Notes: generated by a model not told the origin, from the letters alone. Counted from the first letter of the stretch, positions 9,107-19,431 are shown. The stretch is 64,000 nt of DNA from Serratia sp. PL17 (GCF_017832355.1 NZ_JAFIBY010000001.1:186001-250000); one strand, 5' to 3'. Numbers and translations: made by a program.

Positions 9107-10110
9107 AAAAAATAGCCGTTTGTTTACTGGTGTTGTTTGTCGTGGCGTCAGGCTGGGTCCTCTACGCCAACGACTATCAATATGTCATCGAGCCGCTTCG
9201 GTTGACCGCCGGTGGCAACGCCCTTGCCGGTACGCTGGTGCTGCCGAAAAACGTGCACGGAAAGCCGGGCGTGATTGTCTTTGTTCATGGTGATGGCCCT
9301 GCCAATGCCAGCCGTGACGAAGGTTACTACGGCATTTGGGAGACCATGGCCGAACAGGGTTATGCCGTTTTATCTTTTGATAAACCGGGCATCGGCGGCT
9401 CTTCCGGCAACTGGTTGCACCAAACCATGGACGACCGGGCAAAAGAAACGGCGGACATTATTGACTGGGCCAGAAAAGACGGGCGCTTTAACCCGCAATG
9501 CGTCGGGTTATGGGGGGCAAGCCAGGCGGGGTGGGTGATGCCGGACGTTGCACGGCGGCGACCCGATATTGCTTTTACGCTGGTGATGTCTCCGGCGATC
9601 AACTGGCTAACACAGGGGCGATACAACACCCGAGCGGAAATGGAGGCGGCGGGTGATGATGAGCAACGCATTCAGGAGCGCGAAGCTCAAGAGAGGCACG
9701 TATTATCCCTGCTGAAACAGCCGGACGGCTACACGCAATACCTCCGTGAATATGGTGAGGCGGCGACGTTAAGTGCGGATCGTTGGCAGTTTATTCGTGC
9801 CAACATGGCCAGTGACGCCAGGGTGGGGCTGAGAAATTACAAAACACCGGTACACCTGATGGTGGGCGGTCGCGACATCAATGTTGATGCGAACGAGACT
9901 GAACGCGTCTACCGGCAAGTCGTCCCCGCCGACCTGCTGACGGTGACGCGAATCGAACAGGCTGACCATGCCATGGTCAAACCGCTGTTTGTCCGTTACC
10001 CGTCGTTGATCAACATCATCGGCCTGTTTGCGCCGCGATCGATACAATTTAACGCTTATCAGCAGGATGTGGCGGCCTTCCTGGCCGCCCATCCCTGCAC
10101 GACGCGGTGA
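9103..10110 (+). CDS. Membrane-anchored or secreted alpha/beta hydrolase
   Basis: The 335-residue protein starts with a GTG overlapping the previous stop by four bases. An N-terminal hydrophobic segment (KKIAVCLLVLFVVASGWVL) is a signal anchor or uncleaved signal peptide. The alpha/beta hydrolase fold follows: VIVFVHGDGP (oxyanion-hole region), the nucleophile elbow GASQAG with Ser near 140, the candidate acid Asp in GGRDINVD, and the His in QADHAMVKP. It resembles BAAT/dienelactone-type and YfhR-like hydrolases. Activity is probably esterase-like; the substrate is unknown. It converges with mscM, the two stop codons lying only six bases apart. Confidence 0.85.
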   Translation: MKKIAVCLLVLFVVASGWVLYANDYQYVIEPLRLTAGGNALAGTLVLPKNVHGKPGVIVFVHGDGPANASRDEGYYGIWETMAEQGYAVLSFDKPGIGGSSGNWLHQTMDDRAKETADIIDWARKDGRFNPQCVGLWGASQAGWVMPDVARRRPDIAFTLVMSPAINWLTQGRYNTRAEMEAAGDDEQRIQEREAQERHVLSLLKQPDGYTQYLREYGEAATLSADRWQFIRANMASDARVGLRNYKTPVHLMVGGRDINVDANETERVYRQVVPADLLTVTRIEQADHAMVKPLFVRYPSLINIIGLFAPRSIQFNAYQQDVAAFLAAHPCTTR

Positions 10111-10116
10111 TGCTTG

Positions 10117-12336
10117 TCAGGGCGCTGCCGGTTGTGGTCCCGCGTTCGGTGCATAGGACAGCTGCATCGCCTGCTGTGGCATGGTGATGCCCGCCCGTTC
10201 GAAATGCATCTTCACCAACCGATCGAGGGCGTATTGCACGACCCACTGTTTCAGCGCCTGAGTGCGTAGGGTGACCCGGGTAGTGAAAGAGCGATCGCCC
10301 AGCGCCACCACGCCGTTGAACACCGGTTCGCCAATCAGAAAGTGCTTCATCTGTTCATCCTGTTTCAGCGCGGCGACTGCCTGATGCAGCACGTCGTGGA
10401 CACGATCAATATCTTCATCACGGCTCACGGTGTAATTGGCTCGGTAGACGCCAAACTCGCGGGCGTAGTTCGCCAGTGTGGTGATCGAAGAGAAGGGGAC
10501 GATGTGGTAAACACCATAATCGTCCCGCAGGCCAATTGAGCGGATAGTCATGCGCTCCACCGTGCCGGTAATGCCGCTGACGGTGACATATTCACCGGTA
10601 TTCATGCCGTTCTCAAACTGGATGAAGACACCGGTAATCACGTCTTTCACCAGCGTTTGTGCACCAAAACTGATGGCGAGGCCGAGCGCCCCGGCGCCTG
10701 CCAGCAGGGGCGCAATGTTAATGCCGACCTGCGACAGCACAATCATGATGGTAATGGTGCTGATCACGATCGCCAGAACGTTACGAAACAGCGTCAACAG
10801 GGTGCGCTCGCGTGCGCTTGGGCGAATGCCATTGCTCAACTCCAGCGCCAGCCGGTGCTCGATGACGCTGGCCATCAACGTCCAACTGAAGACGGCAATG
10901 ACCAGAATCAGCAGAATATGCATCAGCCCGCCAATCACCTTTCCACCGTTGTCGCTGCTCGCCCATTGATACAGGTTGATCAGGTGCCAGGCGTCGAACA
11001 GGAACAGCGTCACGGCCAAAACCACCATGACCCGCAGGATTTTCAATCCGTTTGGGATGTAGGCGTTAATGCGTCTTTCCAGCATGGGGTAACGCAGATT
11101 AACGTCGGCCGGCAGTGAGATGCGGCGAAAAATCCAGCGAGTTAACATGCCTGAAAGTAAGGCCCCTAAGCCGATCACCAGCAGGCTTTTCACCGTTGCC
11201 GTCATCATAAAGCGCAGGCTGTTGCCGATATCAAATTGTGAAAGCACGAACAGCACCAGGAAATAGGCGATCGCCAACAGGTGCCAGACGTGCCCAAGGC
11301 CGCGAAGAATTACGCTAAAGAACGCCATCGAACGTTCTGCCAGCAGGTTAATTTGGTGCTGTATCGGTTTGCGGTTGTGCAAGATCAACGCGACGGCATA
11401 CAGCGTCAAAGCCAGCATCACCGCCAGATTGACCGCGGCGGCGGCCGGGTAGCTGATTTGTACCGCCACGACGGGCACCACAACCATCAGGCCGTAGCCG
11501 ATCAGACCGCTGAGCCAGGCGAGGCGCGTATTCCAGTAGTGGGCCGAGGTGTCGCTGAACGGGAAAGGGCGCAGGTAATCAAAGTTGGGGGCAAAGATCA
11601 GCCGGAGTACCGCTTTGAAGAATTCAATCACCGCAAAGGCACTCAGAAACAGCGTTTGCAGACGCATGATGGTGGCGCTGTCGGCATTAACATGGCGAGC
11701 GAACAGGTTGCCCGCTGCAAGCGCCAGCAGTAATACCAGCAGATCGACGGCAAAGGCACCGAGGATGGCGACGGGGCGTTTATACCAAGGACCGTGTTGC
11801 ACCCTGGCGTTGTGGCCCCAGTTGCCCATGTGCTTATACAGGGGGGCGATCAGACGGCGGATCAGATGGAACAGGGCAAAAGTGACCGCCACTGTCAGCA
11901 GGAAATAGCCCAGGGCGCGAAAAAAATTGTCGGCATTAAACGTGCGTTTGGGGCCGGAGTCGATCAGCTTTTGTAGCGAATTCAACCTTTGGTTGAGGGT
12001 ACTGATGCCAGACTGCGCCAAATTGCTCAGGTTATCGCTCAGCGTGTCGGCGGCTTCCGGCGTGTCGGTTTGCGGCTGGGTTGCGGGGGATTCACCGGCC
12101 TGCTGTCTCAGGTGACTGATCAGCCCAGCACGGGCTTTGTCATCTTGCAGAATATCCGCCAGCGCGGCGTAAGACGCTTTCTGTTGTTCAGTTTGGTCAC
12201 CAGGAGCGGCATTTTGTGGGGGTTGCGCTATCGCTCGTGGAGAGGCTACGGCGACTGTCAGCAGCAATAACAACGGGAATAAACGTAAATGTTCTCGCAG
12301 ATGAGAACCGAATCGGGAGTATGCGGTTGTGGGCAT
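10117..12336 (-). CDS. mscM: Moderate-conductance mechanosensitive channel MscM/YbiO
   Basis: The 739-residue inner-membrane channel is the length of E. coli YbiO. A signal peptide (residues ~1-38, ending AIAQ) precedes a periplasmic coiled region and about nine to eleven hydrophobic helices. The MscS-like pore helix is clear near residue 560: INIAPLLAGAGALGLAISFG followed by QTLVKDVITGVFIQFENG. The beta domain carries GITGTVERMTIRSIGLRDD. It opens under membrane tension during hypo-osmotic shock. GAGAGGATCA precedes the ATG. It lies downstream of glnQ on the same strand but after a terminator-like hairpin, so it is probably transcribed on its own. Confidence 0.95.
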   Translation of the reverse strand: MPTTAYSRFGSHLREHLRLFPLLLLLTVAVASPRAIAQPPQNAAPGDQTEQQKASYAALADILQDDKARAGLISHLRQQAGESPATQPQTDTPEAADTLSDNLSNLAQSGISTLNQRLNSLQKLIDSGPKRTFNADNFFRALGYFLLTVAVTFALFHLIRRLIAPLYKHMGNWGHNARVQHGPWYKRPVAILGAFAVDLLVLLLALAAGNLFARHVNADSATIMRLQTLFLSAFAVIEFFKAVLRLIFAPNFDYLRPFPFSDTSAHYWNTRLAWLSGLIGYGLMVVVPVVAVQISYPAAAAVNLAVMLALTLYAVALILHNRKPIQHQINLLAERSMAFFSVILRGLGHVWHLLAIAYFLVLFVLSQFDIGNSLRFMMTATVKSLLVIGLGALLSGMLTRWIFRRISLPADVNLRYPMLERRINAYIPNGLKILRVMVVLAVTLFLFDAWHLINLYQWASSDNGGKVIGGLMHILLILVIAVFSWTLMASVIEHRLALELSNGIRPSARERTLLTLFRNVLAIVISTITIMIVLSQVGINIAPLLAGAGALGLAISFGAQTLVKDVITGVFIQFENGMNTGEYVTVSGITGTVERMTIRSIGLRDDYGVYHIVPFSSITTLANYAREFGVYRANYTVSRDEDIDRVHDVLHQAVAALKQDEQMKHFLIGEPVFNGVVALGDRSFTTRVTLRTQALKQWVVQYALDRLVKMHFERAGITMPQQAMQLSYAPNAGPQPAAP

Positions 12337-12451
12337 TGATCCTCTCTTGGGGCTCTGTAAATCGGCGGATTAAATACAAATGCTATAAAAAACAAACAAC
12401 ATAGTAGGAAATGAAGAGAGATGAAGAGTGGGAACGCGTGCTAAATAGAAA

Positions 12452-12476
12452 CGGCGGGCGCAGAGTGCGCCCGCCG
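12452..12476 (-). terminator. Terminator of glnHPQ
   Basis: A perfect 10-bp stem CGGCGGGCGC / GCGCCCGCCG with a 5-base loop lies just downstream of the glnQ stop. On the minus strand it is followed by TTTCTATTT. Confidence 0.8.
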
Positions 12477-12490
12477 CTGAGCAGGGTAAA

Positions 12491-13213
12491 TCAGGAAACG
12501 TGTTGCAGGAACTCGCGTAGGCGAGGGCTTGGCGGATGGTTAATCAACGCGTGCGGATTGCCGTCTTCTGCAATCCGGCCTTTGTCGATAAAGATCAGGC
12601 GCGACGCCACTTTTTCGGCAAAGCCGACTTCGTGGGTGACGATCACCATGGTCATGCCTTCTTCTGCCAAATCCTGCATGACTTTCAGCACTTCATGGCG
12701 CAGTTCTGGATCGAGCGCCGAGGTAGGCTCATCAAACAGCATCATTTTCGGCTTCACGGCCAGCGCGCGGGCGATCGCTACGCGCTGTTGCTGGCCACCG
12801 GACAGCTCGGAAGGATAATGATGTGCGCGCTCGGCCAGACCAACCTTGGCCAGCAGTTCACGTGCCAGCTTTTCTGCGTCTGATTTTTTCAAACCGCGTA
12901 CGCGGATTGGGCCAAAGGCAACGTTTTCCAATGCCGTCAGGTGCGGGAACAGGTAAAACTGCTGGAACACCATGCCGGCTTCCTGACGGATCAGGCGATC
13001 GTCAACTTTAGGATCGTTGGCTTTCAGGCCGTCGACGAAGAGATCGCCACTGGTGATCTCTTCGAGCTTGTTGATGCAACGCAGCAGGGTCGACTTACCG
13101 GAGCCAGAAGGGCCGATAATCACCACGACCTCACCTTTTTCGATCTTCAAATCGATATTATGCAGCACTTGGGTTTGGCCAAAATGCTTGGAGACGTTTT
13201 TAAATTCAATCAC
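12491..13213 (-). CDS. glnQ: Glutamine ABC transporter ATP-binding protein GlnQ
   Basis: The 240-residue ATPase powers uptake of L-glutamine with GlnP and GlnH. It has Walker [10 protein letters not shown] (about residue 34), the Q-loop region [11 protein letters not shown], the signature LSGGQQQR, Walker [13 protein letters not shown] and the switch His in VTHEVGF. It is the third gene of glnHPQ: its start overlaps the glnP stop by four bases. Length and sequence match the polar amino-acid uptake subfamily. Confidence 0.97.
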   Translation of the reverse strand: MIEFKNVSKHFGQTQVLHNIDLKIEKGEVVVIIGPSGSGKSTLLRCINKLEEITSGDLFVDGLKANDPKVDDRLIRQEAGMVFQQFYLFPHLTALENVAFGPIRVRGLKKSDAEKLARELLAKVGLAERAHHYPSELSGGQQQRVAIARALAVKPKMMLFDEPTSALDPELRHEVLKVMQDLAEEGMTMVIVTHEVGFAEKVASRLIFIDKGRIAEDGNPHALINHPPSPRLREFLQHVS

Positions 13214-13869
13214 AGGATTTTCATCCTTCTTTCCAGACGACGCAGAACGAAGCTCAGCACCAGGGTAATAATCAGATAAATAACCGCTACGGCGCTCCAG
13301 ATTTCTAGCGCACGGAAGTTACCGGCAATAATTTCCTGCCCTTGACGGGTCAGTTCCGCCACGCCGATCACGATGAACAGCGAGGTGTCTTTGATGCTGA
13401 TGATCCACTGGTTACCCAGCGGCGGCAGCATACGCCGCAGCGCCAGCGGCATGATGACATAGCGGATGGTTTCACGCCGTGACAGGCCGAGCGCCAGGCC
13501 TGCCTCACGGAAGCCGTTATGAATCGACAGCACCGCACCGCGGGTAATTTCCGCAATATAGGCGCCGGAGTTGATCATAATGGTGACCACTGCCGCACTG
13601 AAGGGATCGATACGTAAATCATTGAACGCCATCGGCAGGGCGAAGTAGATGAACATGACCTGCACCACGATCGGCGTGCCGCGGATAACTTCAATGAATA
13701 CCAAGGCGACGTGATTGGCAATCCAACCGCCATAGGTACGAGCAAAACCGGCAACAAGGCCGATGATCAGGCCGCCAACAAGACCGAGGACCGAAATCCA
13801 CAGGGTCATTTTGGCACCTTCTAACAGGATAGGGATGGCGGGCCAGATGGCGCTCCAGTCGAACTGCAT
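13210..13869 (-). CDS. glnP: Glutamine ABC transporter permease GlnP
   Basis: The 219-residue inner-membrane permease is the same length as E. coli GlnP. It has about five hydrophobic helices and the EAA loop [20 protein letters not shown] that contacts GlnQ. The start at 13869 ([10 protein letters not shown]) is preceded by GGGAG; an in-frame upstream ATG would add eight residues that look untranslated. It lies between glnH and glnQ in one operon. Confidence 0.97.
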   Translation of the reverse strand: MQFDWSAIWPAIPILLEGAKMTLWISVLGLVGGLIIGLVAGFARTYGGWIANHVALVFIEVIRGTPIVVQVMFIYFALPMAFNDLRIDPFSAAVVTIMINSGAYIAEITRGAVLSIHNGFREAGLALGLSRRETIRYVIMPLALRRMLPPLGNQWIISIKDTSLFIVIGVAELTRQGQEIIAGNFRALEIWSAVAVIYLIITLVLSFVLRRLERRMKIL

Positions 13870-13974
13870 GGTTTTTTCTCCCGGTGATCCCAAACGAGGG
13901 AATCAGATACAACAAAGCGCAGGGGCTAAGACACCACCCCTGTGCTTAAGTGAATCAGTGACTGACTTCATCCG

Positions 13975-14757
<783 letters not shown>

Positions 14758-14777
14758 TTATATTGCAGTTGGTGCCA

Positions 14778-14793
14778 TGAAAAAATCGTGCCA
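14778..14793 (-). promoter_or_regulatory. Sigma-54-type promoter of glnHPQ (glnHp2-like)
   Basis: Read on the minus strand, the sequence is TGGCACGATTTTTTCA. It has a consensus -24 box (TGGCAC) and an imperfect -12 box (TTTCA instead of TTGCA), as I recall for E. coli glnHp2. Transcription would start near 14767, giving a leader of about 50 bases. Confidence 0.75.
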
Positions 14794-14878
14794 TGTTTAC
14801 AACTACTATAAAAACAAAGAGTTGTGGTGTGATGTTGTGTCTGAAGGTCGAATTATTATTTGTATGCACCAAATAGAG

Positions 14879-14893
14879 GCACCAAAATGGTGC
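14879..14893. promoter_or_regulatory. NtrC (GlnG) enhancer site upstream of glnH
   Basis: GCACCAAAATGGTGC is a perfect inverted repeat matching the NtrC consensus TGCACCA-N3-TGGTGCA, centred about 120 bases upstream of the predicted sigma-54 start. Extra half-sites TGCACCA (14865-14871) and TTGGTGCA (14907-14914) flank it, as expected for cooperative binding. Confidence 0.8.
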
Positions 14894-15067
14894 TGATGGC
14901 TGTCTGTTGGTGCATTGGTCTATCATTAACCAAATAATGGGGGTGAAACAACCGATAGTTAACGGTTTAGCTTCAATATTGATAACTAACTCTAACTTTT
15001 ATGCCGCAAAGTGGTTTCATCTGGTGCAAGAGTGTTCAGTAAGAGCGATCGGTGGACACAATTGGCG

Positions 15068-15334
15068 TTACCGCAGCTGGCTGTCTTTACTGCCGCGGCG
15101 GTTATACAGGCTGCTGGCTGCCTGTTTTTTATCCATCTCGGTTTGGCAGGCAAGACAATAGCGCACGCCTTTTAGCGCTTGCTGGCGTGCCAATGGAATT
15201 TCTTCTCCGCATTCCTGACAATAATGCGCACTTTCGCCATGACCCAGTGCCTGCCTTGCACGCTGCACTGCATCATCTAGGGTGGAATCAATTTGATCCT
15301 GTACGGCGCCGTCTGACGCCCATCCGCTTGCCAT
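15068..15334 (-). CDS. ybiI: YbiI, DksA/TraR-type zinc-finger protein
   Basis: The 88-residue protein matches E. coli YbiI in length and layout. An N-terminal helical part (DGAVQDQIDSTLDDAVQRAR) leads into a four-cysteine zinc finger: CQEC at about residue 39 and CLAC at about 60, separated by EIPLARQQALKGVRY, the DksA/TraR signature. Unlike DksA it lacks the long coiled-coil arm, so it is closer to short TraR-like proteins that may enter the RNA polymerase secondary channel. Its function is not established. It is monocistronic. Confidence 0.92.
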   Translation of the reverse strand: MASGWASDGAVQDQIDSTLDDAVQRARQALGHGESAHYCQECGEEIPLARQQALKGVRYCLACQTEMDKKQAASSLYNRRGSKDSQLR

Positions 15335-15424
15335 GATGGCCTCACATTGACAGAGCCGCTACGCCCTCAATGTATTTACTATGGGCGATTTTTTGAGCAA
15401 TTCAAGCGGCGTAAATAAAAGAAA

Positions 15425-15473
15425 AACAGGCTGGGGCAAAGCCCGCAGCCTGTTCAGGCCCGCTACGCGGGCC
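15425..15473 (-). terminator. dps terminator (double hairpin)
   Basis: Two stems lie downstream of dps: GGCCCGC/GCGGGCC (15457-15473), then AACAGGCTG with inner GGGC paired to GCCC and CAGCCTGTT (15425-15454). On the minus strand the second is followed by TTTTTCTTTT, a proper terminator tail. Confidence 0.88.
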
Positions 15474-15496
15474 GTAATTGTCGATTTTTAAGTGGC

Positions 15497-16000
15497 TTAT
15501 TCTATGTTGGATTCGATAAACCACAGGAACTTGTCCAGATCTCGGGATGCTGCAGTAAACATATCGGCAGTATCTTCGTCTTCGACCTCTGTGATGGCTT
15601 TGCGAATGTCATTTGCGACGTCGCCGTAACGATCGGCCAGCGCTTTCAGGTGTTCCTGTACGCTATGAATGTTGGTTGGATAGCTTTTCAGTGGGGTTTT
15701 ATCGTTTACCACCTGGACTGTACCCAAGGCTACGCCGCCCAATTGCACGATACGTTCGGCAAAAGTGTCCTGGTGATCGATGATCGCAGTGCGGAACCCG
15801 TCGAGCATTTCATGCACGGCAATAAAGTTAGCACCACGCATGTTCCAGTGGGCCTGTTTGGTGATCAACGACAGGTCAATAAACTGGATAACCTGACGGT
15901 TCAACGCCTTGATGGCCTCCAGCTTGGTTTTTTCGTCCATATCATTACGTGTATAAAGCAGGTCAGAAGATTTCGTTTTAACCAGTTTAGCGGTACTCAT
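15497..16000 (-). CDS. dps: Dps, DNA-binding ferritin-like starvation protein
   Basis: The 167-residue protein forms dodecamers that oxidise and store iron using hydrogen peroxide and coat DNA in stationary phase. The ferroxidase-centre residues are visible in [18 protein letters not shown] (His near 51 and His near 63) and in DHQDTFAER (Asp, Glu near 78-82). The N-terminal lysine-rich tail STAKLVKTK is the DNA-binding arm. AGAGGATATC precedes the ATG. It is monocistronic with its own promoter and terminator. Confidence 0.97.
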   Translation of the reverse strand: MSTAKLVKTKSSDLLYTRNDMDEKTKLEAIKALNRQVIQFIDLSLITKQAHWNMRGANFIAVHEMLDGFRTAIIDHQDTFAERIVQLGGVALGTVQVVNDKTPLKSYPTNIHSVQEHLKALADRYGDVANDIRKAITEVEDEDTADMFTAASRDLDKFLWFIESNIE

Positions 16001-16394
16001 ATCAGATATCCTCTTGATGGGTTATTGTCCTATTTTTTCCACGAGAGAAATTATAGCAGTGATGACGTATTTTGCAGGGGGAAAATAACGATGGAATAAA
16101 TAGGTTTTAACGAATTGAATATTAACCTTAAGCGGGGTAGACTTAATTTGTTAATGTGTTTTTTATTTTAATGCGTTGTAATGTATGTGAAATATTTTTA
16201 CTCGCTTCTGTTTTTAGTTACGCCATGCAATTATTTTAAAATCGGTTGTATCTCCGCGATAATTTTCATTCTCAATGTCGACGTTTTCGGGTTAATGAGC
16301 CAGTTTGCTATCAATAAAATGGCCGTTAATTCATATTGATAGGCTAATTGTATCTGGCTAAAATATTCTGCCTTAATTACAGAGCTGCACGCGT
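16001..16394 (-). promoter_or_regulatory. dps promoter region; otherwise AT-rich and gene-free
   Basis: On the minus strand a perfect -10 box TATAAT (16055 down to 16050), preceded by GC, lies about 50 bases before the dps ATG. The -35 position (CCTGCA) is poor, a pattern typical of sigma-S/sigma-70 promoters such as dps. The rest, to 16394, is strongly AT-rich and holds no credible gene; it must also contain the promoter of the downstream P-loop gene. Confidence 0.5.
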
Positions 16395-16931
16395 ATGAAA
16401 ATCAATGTCGTTGGAACCAGTGGCAGTGGCAAAAGCACGCTAGCACGTCAGTTGGCTGAAAAGCTTGTGCTGCCTTACATCGAGCTTGATACGCTGTTTT
16501 GGCGTTCTGACTGGCAAGGTACACCCGATGACGTGTTTATCGCGCGAGTAACGCAGGCGTTGGCTGTGGCGGAAAGCGGGTGGGTACTCGACGGCAATTA
16601 TAGTCGAACGAAAGCGGTAAAATGGGATAGCGTTGATTGGGTCGTGTGGGTGGACTACGGGTTCTGCCGTACCCTGTACCAGGCCGTTCGTCGTGCCGTC
16701 ACCCGCGCATGGCTAGGCACCGAGCTGTGGCCAGGTACGGGAAACCGCGAAAGCTTTCGTCGGTCTTTTTTCAGTCGAGAGTCAATCGTTCTGTGGACCA
16801 TTAAAACTTACCGTAAAAACCGTCGCGGCTACCTTGCCGACATGAACAATAGCCAGTACCAACATATCCGCTTTATCCGTTTGCGTTCGCCGGGGCAGAC
16901 CAAAAGCTTTATTCGCAACTTGCCCCTTTAA
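16395..16931 (+). CDS. P-loop kinase-like protein (FlaR/adenylate-kinase-like)
   Basis: The 178-residue protein has a Walker A motif at its N-terminus (GTSGSGKST, residues 7-15). Next comes an ELDTLFWRSDW segment like that of topology-modulation/FlaR proteins, annotated as AAA-type or adenylate-kinase-related. A Walker B-like VDWVVWVDYG lies near residue 80, and an Arg-rich lid region follows (RRAVTRAW, RRSFFSRES). It is cytoplasmic and probably phosphorylates a small molecule; the substrate is unknown. No partner gene is linked: it stands alone between dps and the YhcH-type gene, converging with the latter. Confidence 0.8.
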   Translation: MKINVVGTSGSGKSTLARQLAEKLVLPYIELDTLFWRSDWQGTPDDVFIARVTQALAVAESGWVLDGNYSRTKAVKWDSVDWVVWVDYGFCRTLYQAVRRAVTRAWLGTELWPGTGNRESFRRSFFSRESIVLWTIKTYRKNRRGYLADMNNSQYQHIRFIRLRSPGQTKSFIRNLPL

Positions 16932-17012
16932 ATGCCGCCATTGCAGCAAACGAATGCGCGGCTTTTCGCGAATAGAACATGGTCAGAACCAACGCAGTCG
17001 GCCAGCCCTTGA

Positions 17013-17480
17013 TTAGATCAGCAGCGTGTAATGCACCCTCACCACCGCTTTTTTGATCGGTGTTGGTGCGTACAACTGACAGCCGGTCTTATGCGGTTCA
17101 TGGGGAAAGAATAGCGCATACGCGCCGGGGAACATGGCGAGTGTTTGGCGGTGGCGTTTGATACTCACACGATGGGTATCCTGAGCATCGTCATAGGGTA
17201 ACTCGCTTTGCCAATCGCCGGGCATACCATAATCAATGCGCTCTTCACCGCTGATGAGTAAATGAATGTCGGCATAGTTATGGTGAAGCTTTGCATGCTG
17301 AGTTTCCGCTAATCCTGTGGTTAACGTCATTACGTCCATAAAGATCTTGTCACCCTCTATGTCATGCCGTCCCAATGTCAGGGCAGGCAAGTCATATTGA
17401 CGAAGCGCGGTGAGGGTCTTGATCAAAACAGGTGACAGCCCACGCCCGTAGCGTGGGTTAAACAGCGTGTTATAAATCAC
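17013..17480 (-). CDS. YhcH/YjgK/YiaL family protein
   Basis: The 155-residue protein is a cupin-like (DUF386) member of the YhcH/YjgK/YiaL family, also annotated as beta-galactosidase subunit beta. Family members are tied to sugar (often sialic-acid or uronate) metabolism. Conserved metal-site elements are HNYADIHLLISGEERIDYG and the late FFPHEPHKTGCQ. A GTG start at 17480 (MIYNTLFNP) follows GGAG by seven bases and gives the normal family length; the frame stays open far upstream but that extension overlaps rhtA and is not family-like. It lies 146 bases downstream of rhtA on the same strand. Confidence 0.87.
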   Translation of the reverse strand: MIYNTLFNPRYGRGLSPVLIKTLTALRQYDLPALTLGRHDIEGDKIFMDVMTLTTGLAETQHAKLHHNYADIHLLISGEERIDYGMPGDWQSELPYDDAQDTHRVSIKRHRQTLAMFPGAYALFFPHEPHKTGCQLYAPTPIKKAVVRVHYTLLI

Positions 17481-17626
17481 TTTAATTCTCCATGTGGTAA
17501 ACCCTGCTGGGTTTGGTTCCATAAACGCGTGGGGGGACTGCGGGGAAAAGTATGCCTGCTTACCTGTGCGAAAACAGTTAACCCGCCTGCATTCCGCTGT
17601 TGGAAAATGCAGGCGGTTGTTGATTT

Positions 17627-18514
17627 TTAAGACAAGCTCTCGATCTGTGGTTTTGGCTTGATGGTCAGGGTCGCCCCCATTGAGGCCGCAATGATTGCAC
17701 CTAACGCCAACCACTGCACCGTAGTCAGGTGTTCGTTGAGGAACAACATCCCCGACAGTGCTGCCAGCGCGGGCTCAAGACTCATCAAGGTGCCGAAGGT
17801 GCGAGCCGGGAGCCTGGGTAACGCGATAATCTCCAACGAATAAGGCAGCGCGGTGGATAAGATTGCCACGGCCAATGCAATGGGCAGAATATCGATGTTC
17901 AGCAGCGCGCTGCCCGCTTGCCAGGCCCCTATTGGGCAGAATACCGCCGCAGCGATCAGCGACCCGACCGCCACGGTCCCTGGGCCGTGGTCACCCCCCG
18001 CTTTCTGGCCGCAGATAATGTAGACCGCCCAGCAGGCGCCTGCGCCTAATGCGCAGGCGGCACCTAAGGGATCGATACTCTCTATGTTATGGCCCAGTGG
18101 CAGCAAGAACCAGAGCCCGGCCACCGCCAGTATGACCCATAAAAAATCGATCGCGCGGCGTGAGGAGAACATGGCGACCGCCAAGGGGCCGGTGAACTCC
18201 AACGCGACGGCGATACCCAGTGGCAGGGTGCGCAAAGAAAGATAAAACAGATAATTCATCGCCCCCAATGTCAGGCCATAGATGAACAAGGGCAGGCGGC
18301 TACCGGCGGCAAAGCGCATGCGCCATGGGCGGAAGATAATAAACAGGATCAGTGTGCCAATACTCAAGCGCAACGTGGTGATGCCTTCTGCACCGACCAA
18401 TGGAAACAGGCTTTTGGCCAACGACGCACCGGTCTGGATAGACACCATGGCGATGATGAGCAAGCAGATAGGCAGCAGCGTGGAAGACGCTTTAGCAGTT
18501 GCAGACGAGGACAT
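17627..18514 (-). CDS. rhtA: Threonine/homoserine exporter RhtA
   Basis: The 295-residue inner-membrane transporter of the DMT superfamily exports L-threonine and L-homoserine. It has ten hydrophobic helices in two EamA repeats; the first starts STLLPICLLIIAMVSIQTGASLA-like and the second contains SLEPALAALSGMLFLNEHLT, the family's best-conserved block. The position between dps and ompX is the same as in E. coli, which supports orthology. Confidence 0.95.
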   Translation of the reverse strand: MSSSATAKASSTLLPICLLIIAMVSIQTGASLAKSLFPLVGAEGITTLRLSIGTLILFIIFRPWRMRFAAGSRLPLFIYGLTLGAMNYLFYLSLRTLPLGIAVALEFTGPLAVAMFSSRRAIDFLWVILAVAGLWFLLPLGHNIESIDPLGAACALGAGACWAVYIICGQKAGGDHGPGTVAVGSLIAAAVFCPIGAWQAGSALLNIDILPIALAVAILSTALPYSLEIIALPRLPARTFGTLMSLEPALAALSGMLFLNEHLTTVQWLALGAIIAASMGATLTIKPKPQIESLS

Positions 18515-18912
18515 CCTTTAGAGCCTTTTATGCGTTTCCCACCAGGTGGGAAGACTATCGATATTCGGATGACGGCAGTGTAAATGAAATGAGGTAAATG
18601 TGTCTGAGAAATGCGTATGCAACGGAGAAAAGTGCCAGCTCTGGGGTTAGATGCTGGTTCTTTTGCGCATAAAATGCGCATTTTTTAGGAATCGTCTGGA
18701 TATTAAATAGGTGATTGTTGTCACAGAAACGAGTAGAATACGGCCCGAAAATAGAGCGAAAAGAAGAAGATACACTGTTCTTGAAATCTAATGTTACACG
18801 ATATAAAGCATTAGACACTCATTTTAAGGCAGAGTTTCACGCTAATTTTTGCTATATTTTCAATGCATGAACAAATGGATTTACTTAAAAATATAACGCG
18901 TTTGAGGTGGTT
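18515..18912. other. Divergent rhtA/ompX intergenic region
   Basis: Nearly 400 AT-rich bases separate rhtA and ompX and should hold both promoters. A TATATT -10-like box at 18853-18858 lies about 55 bases before ompX, without a good -35. The small open frames here are in low-complexity sequence and I do not support any of them as genes. Confidence 0.4.
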
Positions 18913-19431
18913 ATGAAAAAAATTGCATGTCTTTCCGCAGTAGCAGCCTGTGTATTAGCAGTAACCGCAGGTACCGCATTCGCTGGTCAGAGCACCGTAT
19001 CCGCTGGCTATGCGCAGGGTGATCTCCAAGGCGTTGCTAACAAAGCCGACGGTTTCAACCTGAAGTATCGTTACGAGTTCGATAACAACCCACTGGGTGT
19101 GATCGGTTCCTTTACCCACGTGGAAAAGAACGGTTCTGAGAACGGTTACTACGGTAAATCACAGTACGATTCTATCACTGCCGGTCCAGCTTACCGCTTC
19201 AACGACTGGGCAAGCATCTACGGTGTGATCGGTGTTGGCTACGGCAAAAACATCGACAACGCTCAGAACGGCACTGACCGTAACGGCAACAGCGACTACG
19301 GCTTCACCTACGGTGCTGGCCTGCAGTTCAACCCAATCCAGGACGTTGCTCTGGATGTAGGTTACGAGCAGAGCCGTATCCGCAGTGTTGACGTTGGTAT
19401 CTGGAGCGTTGGCGTAGGCTACCGTTTCTAA
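18913..19431 (+). CDS. ompX: Outer membrane protein OmpX (Ail/OmpX family)
   Basis: The 172-residue protein has a signal peptide (MKKIACLSAVAACVLAVTAG..AFA) and forms an eight-stranded beta barrel. Alternating aromatic strands are visible (FNLKYRYEF, SITAGPAYRF, YGVIGVGYG) and the chain ends VGVGYRF with the C-terminal Phe required for BAM-dependent insertion. The family contributes to adhesion, complement resistance and envelope stress adaptation. The ATG at 18913 follows GAGG. It ends at a strong terminator shared with the convergent nitrilase gene. Confidence 0.95.
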   Translation: MKKIACLSAVAACVLAVTAGTAFAGQSTVSAGYAQGDLQGVANKADGFNLKYRYEFDNNPLGVIGSFTHVEKNGSENGYYGKSQYDSITAGPAYRFNDWASIYGVIGVGYGKNIDNAQNGTDRNGNSDYGFTYGAGLQFNPIQDVALDVGYEQSRIRSVDVGIWSVGVGYRF

